Assembly (NCBI GenBank): GCA_021791635.1
Contig: JAJYWF010000009.1
Span: 1 to 48,442, forward strand
Direction: 5' to 3'
Source: Actinomycetes bacterium
GTDB taxonomy: Bacteria > Actinomycetota > Acidimicrobiia > Acidimicrobiales > RAAP-2
Length of the DNA: 48,442 nt
Shown: piece by piece, positions 8,872-16,974 of the stretch
Position numbering within the stretch: position 1 is the first letter of the stretch
Layout: each line of letters begins with the position of its first letter
Position numbers and translations under genes: made by a program
Notes under the pieces: model-generated
The model's database searches: none
What the model was told of the DNA's origin: nothing
The model's input: the letters and a program-made list of their open reading frames with translations, nothing else

Positions 8872-9597
8872 GTGGTACCCGGGGTCAGGCTCGTGGTCCT
8901 TGGTAAGCAGGGGGCCGGGAAGGGGACGCAGTGCGTCCGCCTTTCCCACCACTACGTGGTGCCCCACGTCTCCACCGGGGACATGCTCCGCGGGGAGGTG
9001 AAGTCCCGCACGCCTTTGGGGCTCCGGGCCAAGGAGCAGATGGACAGCGGAGAGCTCATCGCCGACGAACTGATCATGGAGATGGTAGGGCGCCGCCTGT
9101 CGGAGGGGGACACTCGGGCCAGGGGATTCGTCCTTGACGGGTGCCCGCGCACCATCTCCCAGGCCACCGAGCTGGCGTCGCTCCTCCTCCCCGACCATCT
9201 GGACCTCGTGATCGACCTGGAGGTTCCTACGCCCCTGGTGCTGAAGCGCCTGGCATCGCGTCGGGTCTGCGTGGACTGTGGCGCCAACTACTCGGTGTCG
9301 TCACCCCCGCTCTCGAACTGGACCTGCGACGTCTGCGGAGGGGAAGTGATCCAGCGGCCTGACGACACCGAAGACGCGATCCGCCGCCGCCTCGACCTCT
9401 ACGAGGTGCAGACCGCCCCGCTCATCGACTGGTACCGGAGCCGGGACCTCCTGGCCTCGGTGAACGGCACCGGTGCGCCCGATGTGGTGACCCGGCGGTG
9501 CGTGAAAGCCATCGAGCTCAGGCGCAACGCCGGGAGCGCAAGCAGATCGACCGAGCCGTCCTCGAGCCCGGTGGAACCGGAAACGAGAGATCGATGA
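8872..9597 (+). CDS. adk: Adenylate kinase with zinc-binding LID
   Basis: Adenylate kinase interconverts ATP + AMP and 2 ADP. The 241-residue product has the P-loop GKQGAGKGTQ near residue 11, the AMP-binding STGDMLR and LDGCPRT motifs, and a LID domain with CVDC and CDVC zinc pairs. The P-loop usually reads GxPGAGKGT; here Gln replaces Pro, and Cys replaces the usual Phe in DGFPRT. The C-terminus adds about 25 Ser/Glu-rich residues. The start is GTG 8872, with only a weak ribosome binding site; GTG 8893 is an alternative. It overlaps map by ATGA. Confidence 0.95.
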   Translation: MVPGVRLVVLGKQGAGKGTQCVRLSHHYVVPHVSTGDMLRGEVKSRTPLGLRAKEQMDSGELIADELIMEMVGRRLSEGDTRARGFVLDGCPRTISQATELASLLLPDHLDLVIDLEVPTPLVLKRLASRRVCVDCGANYSVSSPPLSNWTCDVCGGEVIQRPDDTEDAIRRRLDLYEVQTAPLIDWYRSRDLLASVNGTGAPDVVTRRCVKAIELRRNAGSASRSTEPSSSPVEPETRDR

Positions 9598-10334
9598 GGC
9601 GGAGCGCCGACGAGCTGGCCAAGATGCGTCGGGCCGGCCGGGTTGTGGCCGAGATGCACGAGAAGACGCGGGCGGCGGCACGACCTGGAGTCACCACGCG
9701 CCAGATCGACGCCGTGGCCCGCGACGTGCTCGAGCGGCGGGGGGCGACCTCCAACTTCCTGGGCTACCACGGATTCCCGGCGGTGATCTGCACCTCGCCG
9801 AACGACATGATCGTCCACGGCATCCCCGGCGACTACCGGTTGGAGGACGGGGACATTCTCTCCGTCGACTGTGGCGCCATCATCGAGGGGTACCACGGAG
9901 ATGCGGCGTACACCATGGCCGTCGGCGATGTGTCGGCCGAGGCCCGGCGACTGATCGAGGTGACCGAGCGCAGCCTCTGGGCCGGGATCGAGCAGCTGAA
10001 GGTGGGTAACCGTCTCCACGAAGTCGGCCGGGCGGTCCAGTCGGTGGCCGAGGACGCCGGGTTCAGCGTGGTCCGCGAGTACGTCGGGCACGCCATCGGG
10101 ACGGCGATGCACGAGCAGCCCCAGGTGCCGAACTACTGGCCGGGAACCCCGGGCCCCACGCTGAAGGCGGGGATGGTGTTCGCCGTCGAGCCCATGGTGA
10201 ACGCCGGGGGCCCCGAGACGCGCCAGCTGGACGACGGTTGGAGCGTGGTGACCGCCGACGGCCGGCTATCGGCTCACTTCGAACATACGATCGCCGTCAC
10301 TGACGCCGGCCCGGAGGTGTTCACGGTGCCCTGA
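9594..10334 (+). CDS. map: Type I methionine aminopeptidase
   Basis: Removes the initiator methionine from nascent proteins. The ATG at 9594 overlaps the adk stop (ATGA) and gives 246 residues starting MRRSADELAKMRRAGRVVAEMH. The metal ligands are visible in order: Asp in SVDCGA, Asp in GDAAYT, His in GHAIG, Glu in AVEPM and Glu in HFEHT. Length is typical for a bacterial type Ia enzyme without an N-terminal SH3 or zinc extension. It follows secY-adk in the conserved order and is followed by a 171-base gap with a likely promoter for infA. Confidence 0.97.
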   Translation: MRRSADELAKMRRAGRVVAEMHEKTRAAARPGVTTRQIDAVARDVLERRGATSNFLGYHGFPAVICTSPNDMIVHGIPGDYRLEDGDILSVDCGAIIEGYHGDAAYTMAVGDVSAEARRLIEVTERSLWAGIEQLKVGNRLHEVGRAVQSVAEDAGFSVVREYVGHAIGTAMHEQPQVPNYWPGTPGPTLKAGMVFAVEPMVNAGGPETRQLDDGWSVVTADGRLSAHFEHTIAVTDAGPEVFTVP

Positions 10335-10353
10335 GCCCCCCGTGGAGCCCGGC

Positions 10354-10383
10354 TGGCAATTTTTTCCCCAGGTGGACTACCAT
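10354..10383 (+). promoter_or_regulatory. Possible promoter of the infA-rpmJ-rpsM-rpsK-rpsD unit
   Basis: TGGCAA (10354-10359) and TACCAT (10378-10383) are separated by 18 bases in the gap between map and infA. The -10 matches TANNNT well and the -35 only in part. A run of six T follows the -35. A transcript from here would have a leader of about 115 bases, including a CCCC-GTC-GGGG hairpin at 10407-10417. Infer only. Confidence 0.35.
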
Positions 10384-10505
10384 GGCCCTCCGGTCCGTCG
10401 GCCGTTCCCCGTCGGGGCCGGCCGGTCACGGTCCCCCTGCCGGAGGTCGCCCGTCTGGCGGCGCGCCACACGGCGGACACGAGAGAACGAGTCGAGGAGA
10501 GTCAC

Positions 10506-10730
10506 CTGCCCAAGCCCAAGGAAGACGCCATCGTGCTGGAGGGCACGGTGGTGGAGCCACTGCCCAACGCCATGTTTCGAGTAGAGCTCGAGAACGGTCA
10601 CAAGGTTCTGGCGCATAGTTCGGGGAAGATGCGGATGCACAGGATCCGCATCCTCCCGGGCGACAAGGTCCAGGTGGAGATCACCCCGTACGATCTGAGC
10701 CGGGGCCGGATCACCTACAGGTACAAGTAG
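10506..10730 (+). CDS. infA: Translation initiation factor IF-1, probable CTG start
   Basis: IF-1 binds the ribosomal A site during initiation. The conserved body ([64 protein letters not shown]) is complete. The only ATG/GTG/TTG in frame, GTG 10533, would remove most of the first beta strand. A CTG at 10506, six bases after GAGGAG (10494-10499), gives 74 residues starting [12 protein letters not shown] after the initiator, which aligns with the usual AKEDNIEMQG start. CTG is therefore the preferred start. It is the first gene after a likely promoter and precedes rpmJ. Confidence 0.93.
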   Translation: MPKPKEDAIVLEGTVVEPLPNAMFRVELENGHKVLAHSSGKMRMHRIRILPGDKVQVEITPYDLSRGRITYRYK

Positions 10731-10759
10731 ATCGAAGAGGGAGCAGGACAGGTCAGCAG

Positions 10760-10873
10760 ATGAAGGTGCGACCGAGCGTCAAGCCGATATGCGAGAAGTG
10801 CAAGGTCATCCGCCGGCACGGCCGCGTGGTGGTGATCTGCGACAACCCCCGCCACAAGCAGCGTCAGGGATAG
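10760..10873 (+). CDS. rpmJ: 50S ribosomal protein L36, zinc-binding form
   Basis: L36 is a small zinc-containing 50S protein. The frame at 10760-10873 encodes 37 residues, [21 protein letters not shown] onward, with the zinc ligands C11, C14, C27 and H32. ACAGGTCAG upstream is a weak ribosome binding site. This is the usual place between infA and rpsM. Being the cysteine-containing form, it would be replaceable by a cysteine-free copy under zinc starvation if the genome has one. Confidence 0.97.
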   Translation: MKVRPSVKPICEKCKVIRRHGRVVVICDNPRHKQRQG

Positions 10874-10888
10874 GGAGGCAGCACGATC

Positions 10889-11266
10889 ATGGCCCGAATC
10901 TCCGGAGTGGACATCCCGCGCGAGAAGCGCCTGGAGGTGTCCCTCACCTATATCTACGGGATCGGACCCACCCGCGCCCGCGAGATCTGCAGCCGGGCCG
11001 AGGTGGACGTGAACACGCGGGTCCGGGACCTCACCGACGAAGAGGTCACGCGGCTGCGCAACGATATCGACGCCCATCTGCGGGTCGAGGGGGACCTCCG
11101 CCGTGACGTGTCCCAGGACATCAAGAGGAAGATGGAGATCAACTGCTACCAGGGGGTCCGGCACCGCAAGGGCCTCCCGGTCCACGGCCAGCGGACCCAC
11201 ACCAACGCCCGCACCCGTAAAGGTCCGAAGAAGACGGTGGCCGGAAAGAAGAAGGTCAGGAAGTAG
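10889..11266 (+). CDS. rpsM: 30S ribosomal protein S13
   Basis: S13 is in the 30S head and contacts the P-site tRNA. The 125-residue product starts [26 protein letters not shown] and ends in the basic tail GKKKVRK; the helix-two-turn-helix motif and [13 protein letters not shown] are present. It is preceded by GGGAGG and followed without a gap by rpsK. Confidence 0.98.
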   Translation: MARISGVDIPREKRLEVSLTYIYGIGPTRAREICSRAEVDVNTRVRDLTDEEVTRLRNDIDAHLRVEGDLRRDVSQDIKRKMEINCYQGVRHRKGLPVHGQRTHTNARTRKGPKKTVAGKKKVRK

Positions 11267-11671
11267 ATGCCCAAGACCACCAAGCAGCAGGGCGCTCGAC
11301 GCCCCCGACGGCGCGAGCGCAAGAACGTGAGCTACGGCGTGGCCCACATCAAGAGCTCGTTCAACAACACCATCGTCGCCATCGCCGACCCCCAGGGCAA
11401 CGTCCTGGCGTGGGCGTCGGCCGGGAACGTGGGGTTCAAGGGGTCACGCAAGTCCACGCCCTTCGCCGCCCAGCTGGCCGCCGAGGCCTGTGCCAAGCGG
11501 GCCATGGAGCACGGTGTCCGGAAGGTGGACGTGCTCGTCCGGGGCCCCGGTTCGGGTCGTGAGACCGCCATCCGCTCTCTGGCGGCCGCCGGGATCGAGG
11601 TGGTCGGCATCAAGGACGTCACCCCGATCCCCCACAACGGTTGCCGCCCCAAGAAGCGGCGCCGGGTCTGA
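11267..11671 (+). CDS. rpsK: 30S ribosomal protein S11
   Basis: S11 forms part of the mRNA exit region. The 134-residue product shows [31 protein letters not shown], the [17 protein letters not shown] block, [11 protein letters not shown] and the terminal [18 protein letters not shown]. Fully typical. It begins directly after the rpsM stop. Confidence 0.98.
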   Translation: MPKTTKQQGARRPRRRERKNVSYGVAHIKSSFNNTIVAIADPQGNVLAWASAGNVGFKGSRKSTPFAAQLAAEACAKRAMEHGVRKVDVLVRGPGSGRETAIRSLAAAGIEVVGIKDVTPIPHNGCRPKKRRRV

Positions 11672-11681
11672 GGAGATCGAA

Positions 11682-12329
11682 ATGGCTCGATACACCGGAC
11701 CTGTCTGCCGCCTTTGCCGGCGCGAACGCACCAAGCTCTTCTTGAAGGGCGAGCGGTGCTACTCCCTCAAGTGTCCCGTCTCCGAGGCGGTCACCGACCG
11801 CCACAGCAGGGCCTACCCCCCCGGCGAGCATGGTCGTGACCGGATGCGCCAGGGCTCGGAGTACCTGAGCCAGTTGCGGGAGAAGCAAAAGGCGCGGCGC
11901 ATCTACGGACTGCTCGAGAAGCAGTTCCGGAACCTCTACGAGGAGGCCAACCGCCAGCCGGGCATCACCGGCGAGACCTTGCTCCGTATGCTCGAGCTCC
12001 GTCTGGACAACGTCGTGTTCCGCGCCGGGTGGGGTGCCAGCCGGCGTCAGGCTCGCCAGTTCGTCCGCCACGGGCACGTCCTGGTGAACGGCCGTCGTGT
12101 GACCATTCCCAGCTACCGCGTGCGACAGGGGGAGAAGATCTCGCTGAAGGCCCCGTCCCGGGAGATGTTCGCCGTGCGCCGGAACATGGACACGCTGGAC
12201 CGGCAGACGCCCCCATGGCTCGGGTCCGGCGACGCCGGGTTCGAGGTCGAGGTGCTCAACCCACCGCTGCGCGAGCACATCGACGAGCCCGTACGCGAGC
12301 AGCTGATCGTCGAGCTGTACTCGAAATAG
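11682..12329 (+). CDS. rpsD: 30S ribosomal protein S4, zinc-binding form
   Basis: S4 starts 30S assembly and in E. coli represses the alpha operon. The ATG at 11682 follows GAGGAG and gives 215 residues starting [15 protein letters not shown]. The N-terminal region has CRLC and then CYSLKC, the zinc-binding C+ form. The S4 RNA-binding domain ([34 protein letters not shown]) is complete. A strong hairpin lies directly downstream, before rpoA. Confidence 0.97.
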   Translation: MARYTGPVCRLCRRERTKLFLKGERCYSLKCPVSEAVTDRHSRAYPPGEHGRDRMRQGSEYLSQLREKQKARRIYGLLEKQFRNLYEEANRQPGITGETLLRMLELRLDNVVFRAGWGASRRQARQFVRHGHVLVNGRRVTIPSYRVRQGEKISLKAPSREMFAVRRNMDTLDRQTPPWLGSGDAGFEVEVLNPPLREHIDEPVREQLIVELYSK

Positions 12330-12337
12330 CCCGCGAC

Positions 12338-12361
12338 GTGGAACGGGCTCCCCCGTTCCAC
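12338..12361 (+). other. Perfect 10-bp hairpin between rpsD and rpoA
   Basis: GTGGAACGGG (12338-12347) pairs perfectly with CCCGTTCCAC (12352-12361) around a four-base loop. It starts eight bases after the rpsD stop and ends 48 bases before rpoA. No T-run follows, so it does not look like an intrinsic terminator; it could be an RNA processing site, attenuator or protein-binding site. Confidence 0.7.
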
Positions 12362-12409
12362 TCGCCCGATCCCTTCAATCACGATCCATCCATCGAGGAG
12401 CCTTCACCA

Positions 12410-13348
12410 ATGCTCATCATCCAACGACCCACCGTCGAGGCCGTCGACGAGGAGCGGGACAACCGCCAGAGATTCGCCATCGGACCTCTCGACCCGGGGT
12501 TCGGGCACACCCTGGGCAACTCGCTCCGGCGAACTCTGCTGTCGTCCATTCCCGGGGCCGCAGTGACCCAGCTCCGCTTCGACGACGCGCTCCACGAGTT
12601 CACGACCCTCCCGGGGGTCAAAGAGGACGTGACCGACATCATCTTGAACTTGAAGGACCTGCTGGTGCGGTCGGAGTCAGACGAGCCGGTGACCCTGCGG
12701 CTGGACAAGCGTGGCCCGGGGGAAGTGACCGCAGCCGACCTCCAGGTGACGTCGGACGTCGAAGTGCTGAACCCCGACCTTCGGATCGCCACGCTGAACG
12801 GCAAGGGGCATCTGGCCGTTGACGTCACGATCGAGAAGGGGCGTGGTTACGCGTCGGCCGACAAGAACAAGCGTTCCTCCACGATCGGCGTGATCCCGGT
12901 CGACTCCATATTCTCGCCGGTGCGGCGAGTGGCGTTCGACATCGAGCCGGTGCGTGTGGAGCAGTCCACGGACTTCGACAGCCTGGTGCTCGACATCGAG
13001 ACCGACGGGTCGATCTCCCCGCGCCAGGCCCTGGCCTCGGCCGGCGACACCTTGCGCACCCTCGTCGGCCTCGTGGCCGACCTCGAGGACGAGCCCCAGG
13101 GGCTTGCGCTGGGTGACGTGGGTGCGGCGAGCAGCGGCTCCCCCGACCTGGACCTGCGTATCGAGGAGCTGGACCTGTCCGAGCGACCGCGCAACTGCCT
13201 GAAGAGGGCCCAGATCAACACCATCGGCGAGCTGGTGGAGCGGACCCTCGACGACCTCCTCGGGATCACCAACTTCGGTCAGAAGTCTCTCGACGAGGTG
13301 ATCCAGCGCCTGGACGAGCGCGGGCTCTCGCTGCGGACCAAGGACTGA
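12410..13348 (+). CDS. rpoA: DNA-directed RNA polymerase subunit alpha
   Basis: Alpha forms the dimer on which RNA polymerase assembles; its C-terminal domain contacts UP elements and activators. The ATG at 12410, with GAGGAG nine bases upstream, gives 312 residues starting MLIIQRPTVEAVDEE. The N-terminal domain shows FGHTLGNSLRRTLLSSIPGAAVT, and the C-terminal domain shows LDLSERPRNCLKRAQINTIGEL and LLGITNFGQKSLDEV. Length is normal. rplQ starts 11 bases later. Confidence 0.98.
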   Translation: MLIIQRPTVEAVDEERDNRQRFAIGPLDPGFGHTLGNSLRRTLLSSIPGAAVTQLRFDDALHEFTTLPGVKEDVTDIILNLKDLLVRSESDEPVTLRLDKRGPGEVTAADLQVTSDVEVLNPDLRIATLNGKGHLAVDVTIEKGRGYASADKNKRSSTIGVIPVDSIFSPVRRVAFDIEPVRVEQSTDFDSLVLDIETDGSISPRQALASAGDTLRTLVGLVADLEDEPQGLALGDVGAASSGSPDLDLRIEELDLSERPRNCLKRAQINTIGELVERTLDDLLGITNFGQKSLDEVIQRLDERGLSLRTKD

Positions 13349-13359
13349 CGGAGGGCACG

Positions 13360-13713
13360 ATGCTGGGACAGCCGAAGCGGGGCCGCCGGTTCGGCGGCGA
13401 TGCCGCCCACCAGAAGGCCATGATGGGAAACCTGGTGGCTTCACTCATCGCCGCCGAATCACTCGTGACCACCGAAGCCAAGGCCAAGGCCATGCGGCCC
13501 GTGGCCGAGAAGTGCATCACCGCAGCCCGAAAGGGGGGCCTGCACGAGCACCGCCGGGTGGTGGCACTCATCCGGGACAAGGACATGGCCCACAAGCTGT
13601 TCGCCGAGATTGCTCCCCGGTACTCGGATCGCCCCGGGGGCTATACGAGGATCCTCAAGCTCGGACCCCGTCCGGGGGACAACGCCCCCATGGCTCGCAT
13701 AGAGCTCGTCTGA
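13360..13713 (+). CDS. rplQ: 50S ribosomal protein L17
   Basis: L17 lies near the exit tunnel. The 117-residue product begins MLGQPKRGRRFGGDAAHQKAMMGNL (family: RxLgRxxxHRxAMLRNL), followed by TTEAKAKAMRPVAEKCITAAR and the YTRILKLGPRPGDNAPMARIELV end. Typical length. It sits between rpoA and truA, the standard order. Confidence 0.97.
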   Translation: MLGQPKRGRRFGGDAAHQKAMMGNLVASLIAAESLVTTEAKAKAMRPVAEKCITAARKGGLHEHRRVVALIRDKDMAHKLFAEIAPRYSDRPGGYTRILKLGPRPGDNAPMARIELV

Positions 13714-13718
13714 GGTCG

Positions 13719-14570
13719 GTGTCCCAGGGCAGCTCACCGACCGGATCTCTCCGGCGGTGGCGCCTGGTGGTGGCGTACGACGGGAGCGGGTTCCGTGGCT
13801 TCGCTGACCAGCCCGGGGTGCCGACGGTAGCGGGAACCTTGTCGGCGGCCATCGGTCGGGCGGCCCGTATGCCCGAGAGGCCTCGCATCGTCTGCGCCGG
13901 CCGGACCGACGCCGGGGTCCATGCCCGGGGGCAGGTCATCCACGTCGACCTGCCTGATCCACTCTTCGACATCGATGGTGCAGGCCGACAGCGGCCCCTG
14001 CCGGCCGGCGACCTGCAGCGGGCGGTGAACGCTCAAGTGGGTCCGGCGGTCGTGGTCCGCACTCTCGAGGAGGCGCCGCCGGACTTCGACGCCCGGCACT
14101 GGGCCGTCAGCCGGAGCTACCGGTACCTGGTCCACGCCGCTCCGGTGCCGGACCCGCTGCTGGCCTCCTACGCCTGGCACGTGCCCGGACCGCTCGATGT
14201 CCGGGCCATGGGAGCCGCCACCGATCCTCTGATCGGCGAACACGACTTCCGGTCCTTCTGCCGGCGCAAGCCAGGGACCGATGCCGGCGATCCCATCGTC
14301 CGATCGGTGTCGGCGGCGGGATGGTCTGAGGTGACGGGAGTGGCGACCGATGGCCGGCTCTACCGGTTCGACATCACGGCTGGTTCGTTCTGCCACCAGA
14401 TGGTCCGCTCCGTGGTCGGGACCCTGGTGTCGGTCGGCCGGGGAAGGGGGAACGCGGCCACGGTGATGGGCCTGCTGCGGTCGGGGAGCAGGAACGGCGC
14501 GCCGGAACCCGCCCCTCCGCACGGGCTCTGCCTCATGAGCGTGTCGTACGGCGATCGGTGGTCGCCTTGA
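13719..14570 (+). CDS. truA: tRNA pseudouridine(38-40) synthase TruA
   Basis: TruA converts uridine to pseudouridine at positions 38-40 of tRNA anticodon arms. GTG 13719, five bases after the rplQ stop, gives 283 residues. The catalytic motif CAGRTDAGVHARGQV carries the active-site Asp, and the C-terminal domain has the FDITAGSFCHQMVRSVVGTLVSVGRG pattern. A GTG nearer the conserved WRLVVAYDGSGF is also possible. It closes the alpha-operon run; rplM downstream has its own promoter. Confidence 0.96.
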   Translation: MSQGSSPTGSLRRWRLVVAYDGSGFRGFADQPGVPTVAGTLSAAIGRAARMPERPRIVCAGRTDAGVHARGQVIHVDLPDPLFDIDGAGRQRPLPAGDLQRAVNAQVGPAVVVRTLEEAPPDFDARHWAVSRSYRYLVHAAPVPDPLLASYAWHVPGPLDVRAMGAATDPLIGEHDFRSFCRRKPGTDAGDPIVRSVSAAGWSEVTGVATDGRLYRFDITAGSFCHQMVRSVVGTLVSVGRGRGNAATVMGLLRSGSRNGAPEPAPPHGLCLMSVSYGDRWSP

Positions 14571-14582
14571 GAGCGCCCGGGC

Positions 14583-14611
14583 TTGCCGTGAAGGCGGCGA
14601 ACCCGTATCCT
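14583..14611 (+). promoter_or_regulatory. Promoter of rplM-rpsI
   Basis: TTGCCG (14583-14588) and TATCCT (14606-14611) are separated by exactly 17 bases, a good housekeeping sigma-type promoter, just after truA. The predicted transcription start is near 14618, leaving a leader of about 94 bases that contains a hairpin (14657-14686). Confidence 0.65.
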
Positions 14612-14656
14612 GGGAGTCCGGCCCACTAGGGTCGATCGGCCCGTCAGGGTCGTCGT

Positions 14657-14686
14657 GACGTCGGATCTGGTCGGGACCTCGACGTC
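14657..14686 (+). other. Hairpin in the rplM leader RNA
   Basis: GACGTCG (14657-14663) pairs with CGACGTC (14680-14686), and GGT/ACC (14669-14671 with 1476-78 of the same block, 14676-14678) forms a small inner stem. It lies in the predicted 5' leader of rplM and ends 12 bases before the AGAGGA ribosome binding site. L13 is known to control its own operon through leader RNA in E. coli, so a regulatory role is plausible but unproven here. Confidence 0.45.
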
Positions 14687-14711
14687 GGCCAGCCTGCAGA
14701 GGACTCCAATC

Positions 14712-15161
14712 TTGCCCACCTACTCGCCCAAAGCTCATGAGATCACCCGTGACTGGCATCTGATCGACGCCCAGGGGCTGGTCCTGGGCCGGCTGGCCAC
14801 CGAGGTGGCGCGCCTCCTGCGGGGCAAGCACCGCCCGTACTTCGCACCCCACGTCGACACCGGTGACCACGTAGTGGTCGTGAACGCCTCTCTAGTCGTC
14901 CTGACCGCCGACAAGGGGGACGCCAAGTTCGCCTACCGCCATAGCGGGTACCCGGGCGGTCTCAAGCGGGAAAGCTACACGAGCCTGCTCGCCCACAGCC
15001 CTGAAGAGCTGGTTCGACGGGCTGTTCGCGGCATGATCCCGAAGAACACGTTGGGACGCCAGCAGCTGGCCAAGCTCAAGGTCTACGCCGGTCCCGACCA
15101 TCCCCACGCGGCCCAGGATCCCCAGCCGCTGGACCTGCCGACGGCCCGCCGGGCCGGTTGA
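14712..15161 (+). CDS. rplM: 50S ribosomal protein L13, TTG start
   Basis: L13 is an early-assembly 50S protein. The conserved start [20 protein letters not shown] fixes the beginning at TTG 14712, eight bases after AGAGGA (14698-14703); the in-frame upstream start at 14655 would add 19 unrelated residues and lie in the leader hairpin. The product has 149 residues with [17 protein letters not shown] and [25 protein letters not shown]. It is followed by rpsI, its usual partner. Confidence 0.96.
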   Translation: MPTYSPKAHEITRDWHLIDAQGLVLGRLATEVARLLRGKHRPYFAPHVDTGDHVVVVNASLVVLTADKGDAKFAYRHSGYPGGLKRESYTSLLAHSPEELVRRAVRGMIPKNTLGRQQLAKLKVYAGPDHPHAAQDPQPLDLPTARRAG

Positions 15162-15186
15162 GCCGACGCCGCCGAGGAGATATCGC

Positions 15187-15579
15187 ATGCCCGCACCGCT
15201 CAGCCAGACCACCGGCCGCCGCAAGCGTGCCGTGGCACGGGTCCGCTTCCGCCCGGGACAGGGGGCGATCACCGTCAACAAGCGCGCTCTGGAGGAGTAC
15301 TTTCCGTCGATGACCCACCGGATGCTCGCCACCGAGCCCCTCCGGGTCACCGGCACCGCCGACGCCTACGACATCGACGCCACCATGGACGGGGGCGGGA
15401 TGTCCGGGCAGGCGGGAGCGCTCCGCCTGGGGATCGCCCGGGCGCTTTGTGAGCTCGACCCCGAACGCCGGGCCGCCCTCAAGCGCGCCGGGTTCCTCAC
15501 CCGCGACGCGCGTGAGAAGGAGAGCAAGAAGTACGGCCTGAAGAAGGCTCGCAAGGCTCCTCAGTACTCGAAGCGGTAG
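15187..15579 (+). CDS. rpsI: 30S ribosomal protein S9
   Basis: The C-terminal tail of S9 reaches the P-site tRNA anticodon. The 130-residue product has [44 protein letters not shown] and the basic end [14 protein letters not shown], which is the conserved KxPQ(F/Y)SKR tail. GAGGAG lies upstream of the ATG. Cotranscribed with rplM. Confidence 0.98.
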   Translation: MPAPLSQTTGRRKRAVARVRFRPGQGAITVNKRALEEYFPSMTHRMLATEPLRVTGTADAYDIDATMDGGGMSGQAGALRLGIARALCELDPERRAALKRAGFLTRDAREKESKKYGLKKARKAPQYSKR

Positions 15580-15583
15580 CCGG

Positions 15584-16942
15584 GTGGCGCTTGCCCGCTT
15601 CGGCACCGACGGTGTGAGAGGGGTAGCGAACGCCGATCTGACGCCGGAGCTGGCAGTGGCCCTTGGTCGGGCGGCGGCCCGGGTGCTCGGGGATCGGGAG
15701 TTCCTGGTCGCACGCGACACCCGGCGATCAGGACCGCTCTTGCAGTCGGCGGTGTCGGCGGGCCTCGCAGCCGAAGGTGCCGACGTCGTTGATCTCGGGG
15801 TGCTCCCCACCCCGGGGTTGGCTCTCGTTTCCGCCGTCCGGGGGGTGCCAGGCGTCATGGTCTCGGCCTCCCACAATCCCTTCGAGGACAACGGCATCAA
15901 GCTGTTCGGCCCCGGCGGCATGAAGCTGACGGCCGAGGTCGAGTCGGCGGTGGAGCAAGCCATGGAGCAGGTGGAGACCGCTGGACCTTCGGACCCGTCA
16001 GCTCGGGTGGGAGCCGATGTGGGCTGGATCGCTGCCGACCCGACGGGCGCCGAGACTTACCATAAGCACCTCGGGTCAGCCATCGGGGATCGCCGGATCG
16101 AAGGGATGAAGATCGTCCTGGACTGCGCCAACGGGGCGGCTGCCGGCCTGGCCCCCCAGGTGTTCGCCGAGGCCGGTGCTTCGGTGACGACGATCGCCTG
16201 CGACCCCGACGGAGCGAACATCAACGCCGGTTGCGGCTCCACCCACCCCGAGGACCTGGCCGCCGCGGTGGTGTCGAGTGGGGCCGACCTGGGCCTGGCG
16301 TTCGACGGCGACGCCGACCGGCTCGTCGCCGTCGATCACACCGGGGGCATCGCCGATGGCGACGTCCTTTTGGCCCTCTTCGCCGTGGACCTCGCCCAGC
16401 GGGGGGAGCTCGTGGGGGGGACGGTGGTGGTCACGGTGATGACCAACCTGGGGTTCCGACGAGCCATGGAGGAGAAGGGCATCGGCGTCCGCGAGACCCC
16501 GGTGGGCGATCGGCACGTCCTCGAGGCGCTCGACGCCGAGGGCCTGGTGCTCGGGGGCGAGCAGTCCGGCCACATCATCTTCCGGAACCTGGCCACCACC
16601 GGTGATGGAATACTGACCGGGTTGCTCCTCGCCGACGTCATCGTCCGCTCGAGATCCTCCCTGGCGTCCCTGTCCACGGGCCTCATCGTGCGCCTGCCCC
16701 AAGTGGTGGAGAACGTCGCCGTCGAAGATCCCCGGCGACTGGCCGGTGCGACGGGCGTGTGGGAGACCGTGGCAGCCGTCCAAGAAGAGCTGGGCGCCTC
16801 CGGGCGGGTGCTCCTGCGCCCGAGTGGAACCGAGCCGTTGGTCCGCATCATGGTGGAAGCGGTATCGGAGGACCAGGCGGCGCGGGCCGTCGGCCGCCTG
16901 TACCGCGCCGTGGAAGGGGCGCTCGGTCCGGTCCCCGGCTGA
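15584..16942 (+). CDS. glmM: Phosphoglucosamine mutase
   Basis: Converts glucosamine-6-phosphate to glucosamine-1-phosphate for UDP-GlcNAc and so peptidoglycan synthesis. The 452-residue product starts ALARFGTDGVRGVAN and has the phosphoserine loop SASHNPFEDNGIKLF, the metal-binding DGDADR, the sugar-binding GEQSGHI and the C-terminal phosphate-binding RPSGTEPLVR. The start is GTG 15584, four bases after rpsI. It precedes glmS, the previous enzyme of the same pathway. Confidence 0.97.
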   Translation: MALARFGTDGVRGVANADLTPELAVALGRAAARVLGDREFLVARDTRRSGPLLQSAVSAGLAAEGADVVDLGVLPTPGLALVSAVRGVPGVMVSASHNPFEDNGIKLFGPGGMKLTAEVESAVEQAMEQVETAGPSDPSARVGADVGWIAADPTGAETYHKHLGSAIGDRRIEGMKIVLDCANGAAAGLAPQVFAEAGASVTTIACDPDGANINAGCGSTHPEDLAAAVVSSGADLGLAFDGDADRLVAVDHTGGIADGDVLLALFAVDLAQRGELVGGTVVVTVMTNLGFRRAMEEKGIGVRETPVGDRHVLEALDAEGLVLGGEQSGHIIFRNLATTGDGILTGLLLADVIVRSRSSLASLSTGLIVRLPQVVENVAVEDPRRLAGATGVWETVAAVQEELGASGRVLLRPSGTEPLVRIMVEAVSEDQAARAVGRLYRAVEGALGPVPG

Positions 16943-16967
16943 TAGCCGGCGGAACGATTGCTAGCCT
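16939..16967 (+). promoter_or_regulatory. Predicted leaderless promoter of glmS
   Basis: CTGATA (16939-16944) and TAGCCT (16962-16967) are 17 bases apart, and the -10 ends seven bases before the glmS ATG. Transcription would then start at or next to the ATG. No purine-rich ribosome binding site is seen between. The -35 overlaps the glmM stop. Confidence 0.55.
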
Positions 16968-16974
16968 CCAACGC

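Noticed and set aside
10360-10370. T-run after map as an intrinsic terminator
   Set aside because: No convincing GC-rich stem ends directly before the T-run.
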